NCBI RefSeq assembly: GCF_003933745.1
Contig: NZ_RSEB01000005.1
Span: 312,475 to 376,474 of the forward strand
DNA from: Glycomyces terrestris
GTDB taxonomy: Bacteria > Actinomycetota > Actinomycetes > Mycobacteriales > Micromonosporaceae
Direction: 5' to 3'
Length of the DNA stretch: 64,000 bases
The notes below the pieces were generated by a model. It did not search any database. It saw only the letters and a list, made by a program, of their open reading frames with translations, and was not told the origin of the DNA. Of this stretch, positions 1 through 7,474 are shown in pieces; within the stretch, counting starts at the first letter, position 1, and each line of letters starts with the position of its first letter. The position numbers and the translations under genes are program-made.

Positions 1-101
1 CGGCGACGAGATTGTCGTACCCCTGGGGCAGGGTTGTTGTCAGGGGTGCTGCGAATGTCCGATTTGCCGACAACCGCCGAGACACACCCCTTTCACGTTC
101 G

Positions 102-134
102 AGGGCCCGGCATCGCACCGCGATGCCGGGCCCT
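102..134 (-). terminator. Rho-independent-like terminator downstream of ohr
   Basis: A perfect 15-bp stem (102-116 paired with 120-134) closes on the loop ACC. It lies just past the ohr stop codon on the minus strand, so it probably ends the ohrR-ohr transcript. There is no long U-tract, which is usual for hairpin terminators in high-GC actinobacteria. Nothing else could be recognised in 1-101. Confidence 0.7.
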
Positions 135-148
135 GTCGCGTGCGGAGC

Positions 149-577
149 CTAGTCGTCGGCGGCCTGGACCAGGTCGATCTCGACCACGATGTTGCCGCGC
201 GTGGCGTTCGAGTAGGGGCAGACCATGTGCGCCTTCTCGACGAGGCCCTCGGCCACGTCGCGGACGGCGCCGGGGGTGGAGACCTCGAGGATGGCGTTGA
301 GCCCGAAGCCCTCCCCCTCCTTGCCGATGCCGACGCTGGCCTCCACGGTGGAGGCGCCGAGGTCGACCTTGGCCTGGCGGGCGACCGCCTGGAGGGCGCT
401 GTGGAAGCAGGCCGCGTAGCCTGCGGCGAACAGCTGCTCGGGGTTGGCCTTGCCGCCGGGGCCCCCGAGCTCCTTCTGGATGGCGAGTTCGAGGTCGATG
501 ATGCCGTCGTCGGTGGCGACGCGGCCGTTGCGGCCCTCACCGGAGGAGACGGCGTGCGCGACGTAGAGCGGTTCCAT
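149..577 (-). CDS. ohr: Organic hydroperoxide resistance protein Ohr (OsmC/Ohr family)
   Basis: This 142-residue protein is a thiol peroxidase that reduces organic hydroperoxides with electrons from lipoylated proteins in the cytosol. The two catalytic cysteines of the family are visible: Cys57 in AACFHSAL and Cys120 in VCPYSNATRGN. The length matches typical Ohr proteins. I chose the ATG at 577 because the protein then starts MEPLYVAHAV, as in the family; the open frame runs further upstream only into ohrR. The gene lies 11 nt downstream of the ohrR-type regulator on the same strand, so the two almost certainly form an operon that is derepressed by organic peroxide. Confidence 0.93.
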   Translation of the reverse strand: MEPLYVAHAVSSGEGRNGRVATDDGIIDLELAIQKELGGPGGKANPEQLFAAGYAACFHSALQAVARQAKVDLGASTVEASVGIGKEGEGFGLNAILEVSTPGAVRDVAEGLVEKAHMVCPYSNATRGNIVVEIDLVQAADD

Positions 578-588
578 GTGGTGTTCCC

Positions 589-1035
589 TTACTCGTTGGA
601 GGATTCGCGGGTTCGGATGGCGTGGGTGAACTCGTTGAGCCGGTCGCGCAGGGCGACGAGCTCGTCGTAGGACATGCCGGAGGCGGAGCCGACGACCTGG
701 GTGATCTCGCAGCCCTGGCTCTCGAGCGCGGCCCCGGTCGCGGTGAGGTGGACGGTGACGCGGCGCTCGTCGTCCGACTCTCGGCGGCGCTCGACGAACC
801 CGGCGGCCTCGAGCCGCTTGAGGAGCGGGGAGACGGTGCCGGAGTCGAGCTGGAGCTCGTCGCCGAGCTCGGAGACGGTGCGGCCGTCGGTCTCCCACAG
901 CGACATGAGGACCAGGAACTGCGGGTAGGTGAGCCCGAGGCGGTCGAGCATGGGCCGGTACAGCCCGATCACCGCGCGCGAGGCGGTGTACAGGGCGAAG
1001 CAGGCCTGCTCGCGGAGTCTCGGTGTCGCTTCCAT
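589..1035 (-). CDS. ohrR: MarR-family organic peroxide sensor OhrR
   Basis: A 148-residue winged-helix repressor of the MarR family. The N-terminal redox cysteine typical of OhrR is present (Cys12 in EQACFALYTASRA), followed by the wHTH (LQLDSGTVSPLLKRLEAAGFVERRR) and wing. In the family, oxidation of this cysteine releases the protein from DNA and induces ohr. The ATG at 1035 gives the normal N-terminus; a longer frame to 1071 would run through the likely operator at 1053-1075 and is less plausible. ohr follows directly, so the regulator and its target share one transcript and autoregulation is expected. Confidence 0.9.
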   Translation of the reverse strand: MEATPRLREQACFALYTASRAVIGLYRPMLDRLGLTYPQFLVLMSLWETDGRTVSELGDELQLDSGTVSPLLKRLEAAGFVERRRESDDERRVTVHLTATGAALESQGCEITQVVGSASGMSYDELVALRDRLNEFTHAIRTRESSNE

Positions 1036-1052
1036 GCCGAGAACTCTAGTGC

Positions 1053-1075
1053 ACAACTCAGTTGTCCACAACTCA
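1053..1075 (-). promoter_or_regulatory. Probable OhrR operator
   Basis: ACAAC-TCA-GTTGT at 1053-1065 is a perfect inverted repeat with a 3-nt centre. The half-site ACAACTCA is repeated at 1068-1075, 15 bp on. The site lies 18 nt upstream of the ohrR start and resembles the ACAAT/ATTGT dyads bound by OhrR in other actinobacteria. Assignment to OhrR is by position. Confidence 0.6.
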
Positions 1076-1177
1076 ATCGGGCGTGAGGCATCTCCTACCG
1101 AGCCCGGGACCGTAGGAAGCCGCGGGCGGCCCTGGGGCGGCGCGGGCAGCCGCGCCGAGCCCCGGCTCGGTATCGGG

Positions 1178-1741
1178 CTATTCCACTTCGAAGCGGGTCA
1201 CGGTCGCGACGGCGCGGAAGGCCGCGTCGGGGTCGTCGGCGACGGCCTGCGGGAAGTTCCCGGCGAGCAGCAGCTCGGCGAAGCCGTGGACGAGGGACCA
1301 GGCCGCGAGCGCGGTCGGGTTGTAGCCGCCGTCGGCGGGCGGGTCGCCGGCGCCGCGGTAGAGGCCGGCGCGCGAGCGCGCCTCGGCGCGTTGGAGGTCG
1401 GGGTCGTCGGGGTGCAGGAGCTCGGGTCGGAACATCGTCTCGAAGTAGGGCCGGTTGTCGATGGCGAAGCGCACGTACGCGGCGCCGACGGCGTAGAAGT
1501 CGCCGGTGGTCCGCCAGGCGCGGTCGAGGGCGTCGGCGAGGCGCTCGAACCCCTCGGTGGCGACCGCGGTGAGGAGCCCGGCCTTGTCGCCGAAGTGGTG
1601 GGCCGGGGCGGCGTGCGAGACGCCGGCGCGCTTGGCGACGGCGCGCAGGCTGAGGGCGCTCGGGCCGGTCTCGCCCAGCGCCTCGACGGCGGCCTCGATG
1701 AGGGCGCGGCGGAGGTCGCCGTGGTGGTAGCGGTCGGTCAC
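1178..1741 (-). CDS. TetR-family transcriptional regulator with WHG-type C-terminal domain
   Basis: A 187-residue TetR repressor. The N-terminal HTH is clear (LSLRAVAKRAGVSHAAPAHHFGDKAGLL), and the C-terminal ligand-binding half carries the AAWSLVHGFAELLL signature of the WHG-domain subgroup. I chose the GTG at 1741 (VTDRYHHGDLR), the usual N-terminus of this subgroup; the frame could extend 6 codons upstream. The gene is divergent from a small membrane protein at 1868, with two dyads between them that resemble TetR sites. The regulator probably controls itself and the membrane protein. The ligand is unknown. Confidence 0.88.
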   Translation of the reverse strand: MTDRYHHGDLRRALIEAAVEALGETGPSALSLRAVAKRAGVSHAAPAHHFGDKAGLLTAVATEGFERLADALDRAWRTTGDFYAVGAAYVRFAIDNRPYFETMFRPELLHPDDPDLQRAEARSRAGLYRGAGDPPADGGYNPTALAAWSLVHGFAELLLAGNFPQAVADDPDAAFRAVATVTRFEVE

Positions 1742-1762
1742 GGGACCACCGTACCCCAAATC

Positions 1763-1818
1763 TTGACAGTGTCAAATACCGCGGGCTACAATCACCGAGG
1801 AAACTTGACACTGTCAAG
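1763..1818. promoter_or_regulatory. Twin TetR operators in a divergent promoter region
   Basis: Two near-identical dyads, TTGACA-G-TGTCAA (1763-1775) and CTTGACA-C-TGTCAAG (1804-1818), lie in inverted orientation with centres 42 bp apart, about four helical turns. They sit between the divergent TetR gene and the membrane-protein gene, so they are very probably bound by that TetR. The TTGACA in each arm may double as a -35 element. Confidence 0.75.
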
Positions 1819-1867
1819 ACGGCGGCGCGCCTTCCGACTCCGCGCCGCCGTCAGATCGGAGCCCCTG

Positions 1868-2290
1868 ATGTTCGAATCCGCCTTCGCCCTGAGCGACGCC
1901 TCCCGGCTGCTCGCGGGGATCGTCCTGCTCACCGTCGTCACCATCGAGTTCGGCGGCACGTTCCTCGTCCGCGTCGTCTCCGGGAAGGTGCCGCTGACCG
2001 AGTTCCAGAAGTCCTTCTCGCGCGCCGGGCACGCCCACGCCGGCGTCCTGGTGATCCTCAGCCTCGTCGGCCTGGTCCTCGCCGACGCCACCGGGCTGGA
2101 GGGGTTCTGGGGCTGGACCGCCCGCGCGGCGATCCCGCTCGCCGCGATCCTCATGTCCGGCGGATTCTTCGCCGCGATGGCCGGCGCGGGCCGCACCGAG
2201 CCCAACCGGGCGATCGCGGTCCTCTACCTCGGGGCCGCGAGCCTCGCCGCCGGCACGCTGACGCTCGGGATCGGCCTCCTCGCCGCCTGA
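1868..2290 (+). CDS. Small four-helix integral membrane protein, function unknown
   Basis: The 140-residue product has four hydrophobic segments, at about residues 12-34, 58-76, 86-105 and 117-138. Between the first two is a loop containing KVPLTEFQKSFSRAGHAHAG, with a His pair that could bind metal or haem. I do not recognise a named family. It starts at ATG 1868, which follows the twin TetR operators, and it is the obvious target of the divergent TetR regulator. It may take part in efflux or a membrane redox function, but nothing in the sequence settles this. Confidence 0.75.
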   Translation: MFESAFALSDASRLLAGIVLLTVVTIEFGGTFLVRVVSGKVPLTEFQKSFSRAGHAHAGVLVILSLVGLVLADATGLEGFWGWTARAAIPLAAILMSGGFFAAMAGAGRTEPNRAIAVLYLGAASLAAGTLTLGIGLLAA

Positions 2291-2414
2291 GCCGGCGGGC
2301 GCCCGCCCGCGGGACGGACCCCGGCCGCCCGACCCCCGCCCCGCAGGTGGGCGCCCCCTCCTTCCGAGGTCGCGCCGCAGGGCCGCGCCGCGGCGCCGCC
2401 TACACTTGACTCTC

Positions 2415-3488
<1,074 letters not shown>

Positions 3489-3511
3489 GCCGCGGCATTC
3501 GTTGCCGCGCA

Positions 3512-3548
3512 AGCGAGGAGGCCCGCACGATGTGCGGGCCTCCTCGCT
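3512..3548 (+). terminator. Terminator hairpin after ychF
   Basis: A perfect 17-bp stem, 3512-3528 with 3532-3548, closes on the loop GAT. It begins 23 nt after the ychF stop. The next gene converges from the other strand, so the hairpin may work in both directions. Confidence 0.75.
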
Positions 3549-3625
3549 GTGCGGCGGATCGCCGGGAGGTGGGGTTCCCGGCGGTCCGCCTTGTCGGTGT
3601 CGGCCGCCCGCGGGCGGCCATTCGG

Positions 3626-3979
3626 CTATTCGCCGCGCCTGAGCCATCGGAAGCGGCCCTTGGAGAGGTGGGTCTCCTGGGTCGCGAGGTCCCCTGCGAT
3701 GGTGATGTAGGCGGTCTCGACGCGGCCGGCGAAGGTCACGTCGGTGAGGCTGAACCCGCCTTCACGGGCGAGCACGATGAGCGTGGCCTCGTCGGTCCGC
3801 CGCACGTCCGGGCGGACGCCGAGCGTGTCGGCGAAGATCTTGATCTGCTCCGCGAGCTCGGCGTGCTGGGAGTCGTCGAGCGGCAGCGACCGCGAGAGGC
3901 GGCCGTCGTCCGCTACCCAACCGTTGAGCTCCCTCAGTGCGTCCAGCAGCACGTTGTCGTCTTGCTCCGTTCTCCCCAT
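3626..3979 (-). CDS. Pterin-4a-carbinolamine-dehydratase-like protein, degenerate active site
   Basis: The 117-residue product has the general pattern of pterin-4a-carbinolamine dehydratases in its middle: RPDVRRTDEATLIVLA, then REGGFSLTDVTFAGRVETAY. In active members the first block starts with a His pair (HHPE) and the strand ends in TH before GG. Here these are RP and AR, so the catalytic histidines are missing. The fold is probably kept and the enzyme activity lost. The family call rests on pattern recognition alone. The gene stands by itself, convergent with ychF. Confidence 0.5.
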   Translation of the reverse strand: MGRTEQDDNVLLDALRELNGWVADDGRLSRSLPLDDSQHAELAEQIKIFADTLGVRPDVRRTDEATLIVLAREGGFSLTDVTFAGRVETAYITIAGDLATQETHLSKGRFRWLRRGE

Positions 3980-4623
3980 GGCACCGTCGCCATTCGTCGT
4001 CGCCGTTCCGAAGTGCCGCGTTCAGCAGAGCTGCGCCCTGCCGGAGCAGGGCCGCGACCGATCAGTAAGGTTGGTCTGACAAGCGACCCGGCAGGCACGA
4101 GGGGCGTTCGTGTCTGAATTGTCGCCGGATCTTTATCATTTCTGAACCGAGTCTTCCCCGTTGTTCAGCTTCTGTCCAGGGCGGCAAACGGGATTAATCG
4201 GGTATCGCGGACTTCCCAGGACGGTTCTGCTCTTCTTTTGTGCCGACGGACACGATTCCTGACCGCCCGGGCCATGCAACATCATCCGAACGTATGAGCA
4301 ACACGATGCTCACTGGTGTTCACGCATCGTTATGGCTCGTACGAAAGATAACGAAACGACGTCATCCCGGTCACAGCCCCCAGCGCCACCGCCCGATCCC
4401 ATAGCGGCCGGCACGCCCCGCGCCTCACCCCCGGCGGCCCGCATCCCGGCCACACCCAGCGCCACCGGGCGGCCCCAAAACGCTCCGCACGCCCCGCGCC
4501 CCGCCCCTGCGGCCCGCTTCAGCTCCCCTTCAGGTTCCCCCGGCTACGGTCGAAACCGGGGGCCCTTTCCCAGACGGCGACCGCCCCGTCGCCATGCCCC
4601 GGAACCCGCCTAGACTCCGGCCG
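3980..4623. other. Gene-poor, AT-richer intergenic stretch with a 76-bp imperfect tandem duplication
   Basis: About 640 nt lack a convincing gene. Positions 4110-4370 are distinctly richer in A/T than the surroundings. From 4379 a 76-nt unit is repeated: CCCAGCGCCACCG occurs at 4379 and 4455, and GCACGCCCCGCGCC at 4411 and 4487. A 36-codon frame (4294-4404) starts MSNTMLTGVHASLWLV, but no ribosome site or -10 box precedes it. The proline-rich frame 4332-4613 looks like a by-product of the C-rich repeat. No known riboswitch motif was recognised. Confidence 0.5.
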
Positions 4624-5034
4624 GTGAGCGAAGCAAGCACCGCCGGACCGCGCGTCGTCGTCGGCGCCGCGATCCTCGACGGCCGCGCCGTCCTGGCCGC
4701 CGCCCGCGCCTACCCGCCCGAACTCGCCGGCCTGTGGGAGTTCCCCGGCGGCAAGCTCGAACCGGGCGAGACCGAGGCCGAGGCGCTGCGCCGCGAGTGC
4801 CGCGAGGAGCTCGGCGTCGAGATCGAGGTGGGCGAACGCGTCACCGGCGACCTCGCGACCGGCGGCGGCCGGTTCCTGTTGCGCGTCTACTACGCCGCCG
4901 TCGCCCGCGGCGAGCCGCACGCGAAGGAGCACGCCGAGCTGCGCTGGCTCCTCCCCGGCGAACTCGACTCCGTCCCCTGGCTGCCGGGCAACCGGCCCGC
5001 GGTCGACGCGCTGCGGGAGGCGTTGGACGCCTGA
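4624..5034 (+). CDS. Nudix hydrolase, MutT/8-oxo-dGTP diphosphatase type
   Basis: The 136-residue product carries a full Nudix box, beginning GGKLEPGETEAEAL and continuing RRECREELGV, which places the metal-binding glutamates. Size and the short WEFPGGK lead-in match the MutT branch, which hydrolyses oxidised dGTP to limit A:T to C:G transversions. Substrate specificity cannot be fixed from sequence alone. The GTG at 4624 is chosen because TAGACT (4611-4616) ends exactly 7 nt before it, the geometry of a leaderless actinobacterial promoter; the longer frame from 4594 would start inside that promoter. Confidence 0.9.
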   Translation: MSEASTAGPRVVVGAAILDGRAVLAAARAYPPELAGLWEFPGGKLEPGETEAEALRRECREELGVEIEVGERVTGDLATGGGRFLLRVYYAAVARGEPHAKEHAELRWLLPGELDSVPWLPGNRPAVDALREALDA

Positions 5035-5092
5035 AGCCTTCGAGCGAGGAGCGGCACGGAGCCGCGCCGATGCCGCGCTCGGCGCGGCGATC

Positions 5093-5332
5093 GTGTGGGC
5101 GGCGTTCGCCGAGAGGGTCCGCGTCCCGGTGGCGGCCGCGGCGATCGTCACGAAGTCGACGTTCCTAGCGCTCCTGCTCCCCGACCCCGTACTGCGGGCC
5201 GACGTCGCCGCGTTCAGCGTGTACTTCGCCCTGGCCTGCATCGTGCTGCTGGGCGTCCTCATCGTCCTCGAATCGGCCGGTCGGCGCGGACAGATGAACG
5301 CCCGGGCCGAGTCGGACCGGGTCGCGCCTTAG
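5093..5332 (+). CDS. Small two-helix membrane protein, function unknown
   Basis: A 79-residue frame with two hydrophobic stretches, at about residues 10-30 and 42-60, and a charged C-terminal tail. No family is recognised. The GTG at 5093 has no clear Shine-Dalgarno site. The same frame stays open upstream into the Nudix gene without an earlier plausible start, so the start is uncertain. It lies 58 nt after the Nudix gene and its stop codon overlaps that of the convergent PLP enzyme by 4 nt. Confidence 0.5.
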   Translation: MWAAFAERVRVPVAAAAIVTKSTFLALLLPDPVLRADVAAFSVYFALACIVLLGVLIVLESAGRRGQMNARAESDRVAP

Positions 5333-6987
5333 AAGAAGGTGTGGATCGCGTCGACCACGACGCCGCGCTCATCGTCGACGACGGGGATCAGCCGCCACTT
5401 GTCGAAGCTCGTGCACGGGTGCGAGAGGCCGAGTCGAACGGTGTCGCCGACTCGGAGGTCTTCCGTTGCGCCCGTGAGGAACAGGTGCTGGTCGCTGATC
5501 TGAGGGCAGGCGGTTCCGCTGCGGCCCAGCGGGATCGGAAGATCCTGATCGTAGGGGAAGTCGCGTCGGCCGCCGTCGAGGATCGCCAGGCCCGGCTCGG
5601 GCCGGGAGAGGACTCGGGCGCGGCCTTCGAGGGCCGGCAGGAGGTGCGGCCCGTCGCCGCCGCGGGCGGTCGGGGTCGTGCGGGCGTAGCAGCCGTGGTC
5701 GTGGACGAGGTAGGAGCCGGAGCGCAGCAGCACTTCGGCTTCGCCCGCGAGCGGCCCGAGGACGGCGGCGACCCGGTCGAAGTAGGCGCTGCCGCCCGCG
5801 CTGACGACGGGCCGGTCGACCTCGAAGTCCAAGGCGGCGTAGAGCGTTGCGAGGTCGTCGAGGTAGGCGTCGACGGCCGCGATCGCGGCCGGGTCGGTCC
5901 CGGCGGTCACTGAGCCCTCGTACCCGGCGACGCCCGCGAGCCGCAGGTTCGGCGCGGCGGCGACGCGCAAGGCGACGGCGAGCGCGGCCTCGATCCCCCG
6001 CGCACCGGCGCGGCCGCCGGGGGTGCCGAGCTCGACGATGACGTCGATGGTCGTAGAGAAGGCCGCGGAATACCTGTCGATAGTCAGGGTCGAATCGGAA
6101 AAAAGTCCGATGGCAGTGCCTGAGCCGGCCCATACGCTTAGTTGTGCCAGGGTGGCGGGATCAGCGACCTGGTTGGCGATGAGGATGCGCGGCACGCCGA
6201 AGCGGCGGGCCACGCCGGCTTGAAAGGGGGTGGCGACGGTGATGGCGGCGGCTCCGGCTTCGAGTTGCCGGTGCCAGAGCTGAGGGGCCATGGTGGCCTT
6301 GCCATGGGGCGCGAGCGAGAGACCACGCTCGGCGCACCAGGCGGCCATGGCATGGAGGTTGTGCTCAAGCGCTTGAGCGGAGATGGTCACGAGGGGGGTG
6401 GGGAGGGTGGGGGTGGGGGGCCCCGAAGCGATCCACTCGGCGATGGTCCGGCCGTGGGCCGAGGCGGGGATGCCCTTGTGGCGCCAGTCGAGGACTTCGT
6501 CGTAGAGCTCGGCGAGCCGGGCGGTGTCCATGGCCGGAGGGGTGGCGGTGGTCGGGTGCGGGTGCGGGATCAGGCTCAGAGGCGGGCCGGCCGCGGCTGC
6601 GGAGCGTGTCTCGGGATCGAACCGGGGCTGGAGCGCAGCGTTAGTAAGAGTGCCGGGACTAAGCGGCGACTGCGGAGGTTGGGCCGCGGCCGCGTGGCGG
6701 GCGTCGGGGCCGGGGCCGACCGGAGTTCGGGCCGCAGTCGCGAGACGGGCCCCGGGATCGAGCGGCGGCTGGGCCACCGTAACCGCGCTGGCGCTAGTAC
6801 CGGTGCCAGGGCGAGGGCCGATCGGAGCCGGGGCCGCGGAGCCACCGCGGGCTGCGGGGTCGAGCGGAGACTGGGCCACTGGCTCGAGGCGGGCGGCGGA
6901 ATCGGGCGCGGGTCGGGCCACAATCGCGGAGCTGGGCGGCGGCACCGCGGGCTCGCTCGGTCGCGAGGTCGGTTCGGGCTCGGTCAT
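5329..6987 (-). CDS. PLP-dependent amino acid deaminase, D-serine dehydratase/D-threonine aldolase-like, with Pro/Ala-rich N-terminal extension
   Basis: The C-terminal 400 residues (from the Met at 6531) form a fold-III alanine-racemase-type barrel with the PLP lysine in APHGKATM, followed by a D-serine-dehydratase-like domain with the metal pair His and Cys in SHPCTSFDKW. Related enzymes deaminate or cleave D-hydroxy-amino acids. Upstream, about 150 residues are rich in Pro, Ala and Gly and contain degenerate repeats around PLDPxAR, which the family lacks. I give the ATG at 6987. A TTG at 7017 is also in frame, and the true start could be the internal Met at 6531. The gene is divergent from ridA, which would hydrolyse the enamine/imine product. 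Confidence 0.8.
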   Translation of the reverse strand: MTEPEPTSRPSEPAVPPPSSAIVARPAPDSAARLEPVAQSPLDPAARGGSAAPAPIGPRPGTGTSASAVTVAQPPLDPGARLATAARTPVGPGPDARHAAAAQPPQSPLSPGTLTNAALQPRFDPETRSAAAAGPPLSLIPHPHPTTATPPAMDTARLAELYDEVLDWRHKGIPASAHGRTIAEWIASGPPTPTLPTPLVTISAQALEHNLHAMAAWCAERGLSLAPHGKATMAPQLWHRQLEAGAAAITVATPFQAGVARRFGVPRILIANQVADPATLAQLSVWAGSGTAIGLFSDSTLTIDRYSAAFSTTIDVIVELGTPGGRAGARGIEAALAVALRVAAAPNLRLAGVAGYEGSVTAGTDPAAIAAVDAYLDDLATLYAALDFEVDRPVVSAGGSAYFDRVAAVLGPLAGEAEVLLRSGSYLVHDHGCYARTTPTARGGDGPHLLPALEGRARVLSRPEPGLAILDGGRRDFPYDQDLPIPLGRSGTACPQISDQHLFLTGATEDLRVGDTVRLGLSHPCTSFDKWRLIPVVDDERGVVVDAIHTFF

Positions 6988-7037
6988 GGTCACCGCCGTC
7001 GCTCGGGTCGGAATCAATAGGAAGGTATCTTCACTAT

Positions 7038-7445
7038 ATGTCTGAGAAGATCGCGATCCGCACCGACGCCGCTCCCGCCCCCGCGCACGCCTTCCCGCAG
7101 GGGGTGCGCAAGGGCCCGCTGCTCACCGTCTCCGGTCAGGGCCCGGTCGACCCCGCCAGCGGCGAGTACCTGTTCCCCGGCGACGTGCGGGCGCAGACGC
7201 GGCGGACGCTGGAGAACGTCGCCGCGGTCGTCGAGGCCGGCGGGGCCGAGTTCGCCGACGTGATGATGCTCCGCGTGTACCTCAAGGACCGCGCCGACTT
7301 CGCCGCGATGAACGAGGTCTACGAGGCGTTCCTCGCCGAGCGGATCGGCGACCGCGCGCCCTACCCGACCCGCACCACCGTCGTCTGCACGCTCCCGAGG
7401 GCCGAGATGCTGGTGGAGATCGACGCCCTGGCCTGCGTAGACTGA
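7038..7445 (+). CDS. ridA: RidA-family reactive enamine/imine deaminase
   Basis: A 135-residue RidA/YjgF protein. The conserved Arg of the active site is visible in YPTRTTV, followed by LPRAEMLVEIDALA at the C-terminus. RidA proteins hydrolyse reactive enamines and imines released by PLP-dependent dehydratases. TATCTT (7026-7031) ends 6 nt before the ATG, so the mRNA is probably leaderless. The neighbours are a divergent PLP deaminase and, 29 nt downstream, an N-acyl-D-amino-acid deacylase, which supports a role in D-amino-acid breakdown. Confidence 0.9.
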   Translation: MSEKIAIRTDAAPAPAHAFPQGVRKGPLLTVSGQGPVDPASGEYLFPGDVRAQTRRTLENVAAVVEAGGAEFADVMMLRVYLKDRADFAAMNEVYEAFLAERIGDRAPYPTRTTVVCTLPRAEMLVEIDALACVD

Positions 7446-7474
7446 CCCGACGTGCCAGTCGGGGAGGGCGTCGC

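Noticed and set aside
1868-1890. A tRNA T-arm-like GTTCGAATCC
   Set aside because: It lies in the first codons of the membrane protein gene, and no acceptor or anticodon stem surrounds it. No tRNA was found anywhere in the window.
4294-4404. A 36-codon frame that might be a leader peptide
   Set aside because: No ribosome site or close -10 box is visible, and it does not match the known actinobacterial Cys-attenuator peptides.
4332-4613. A 93-codon proline-rich frame
   Set aside because: Its composition follows the C-rich 76-bp repeat, it has no ribosome site, and it runs into the Nudix promoter.
5835-6041. Arg-rich plus-strand frames inside the PLP deaminase gene
   Set aside because: They are shadows of the minus-strand gene in a GC-rich region, with no start signals or family match.
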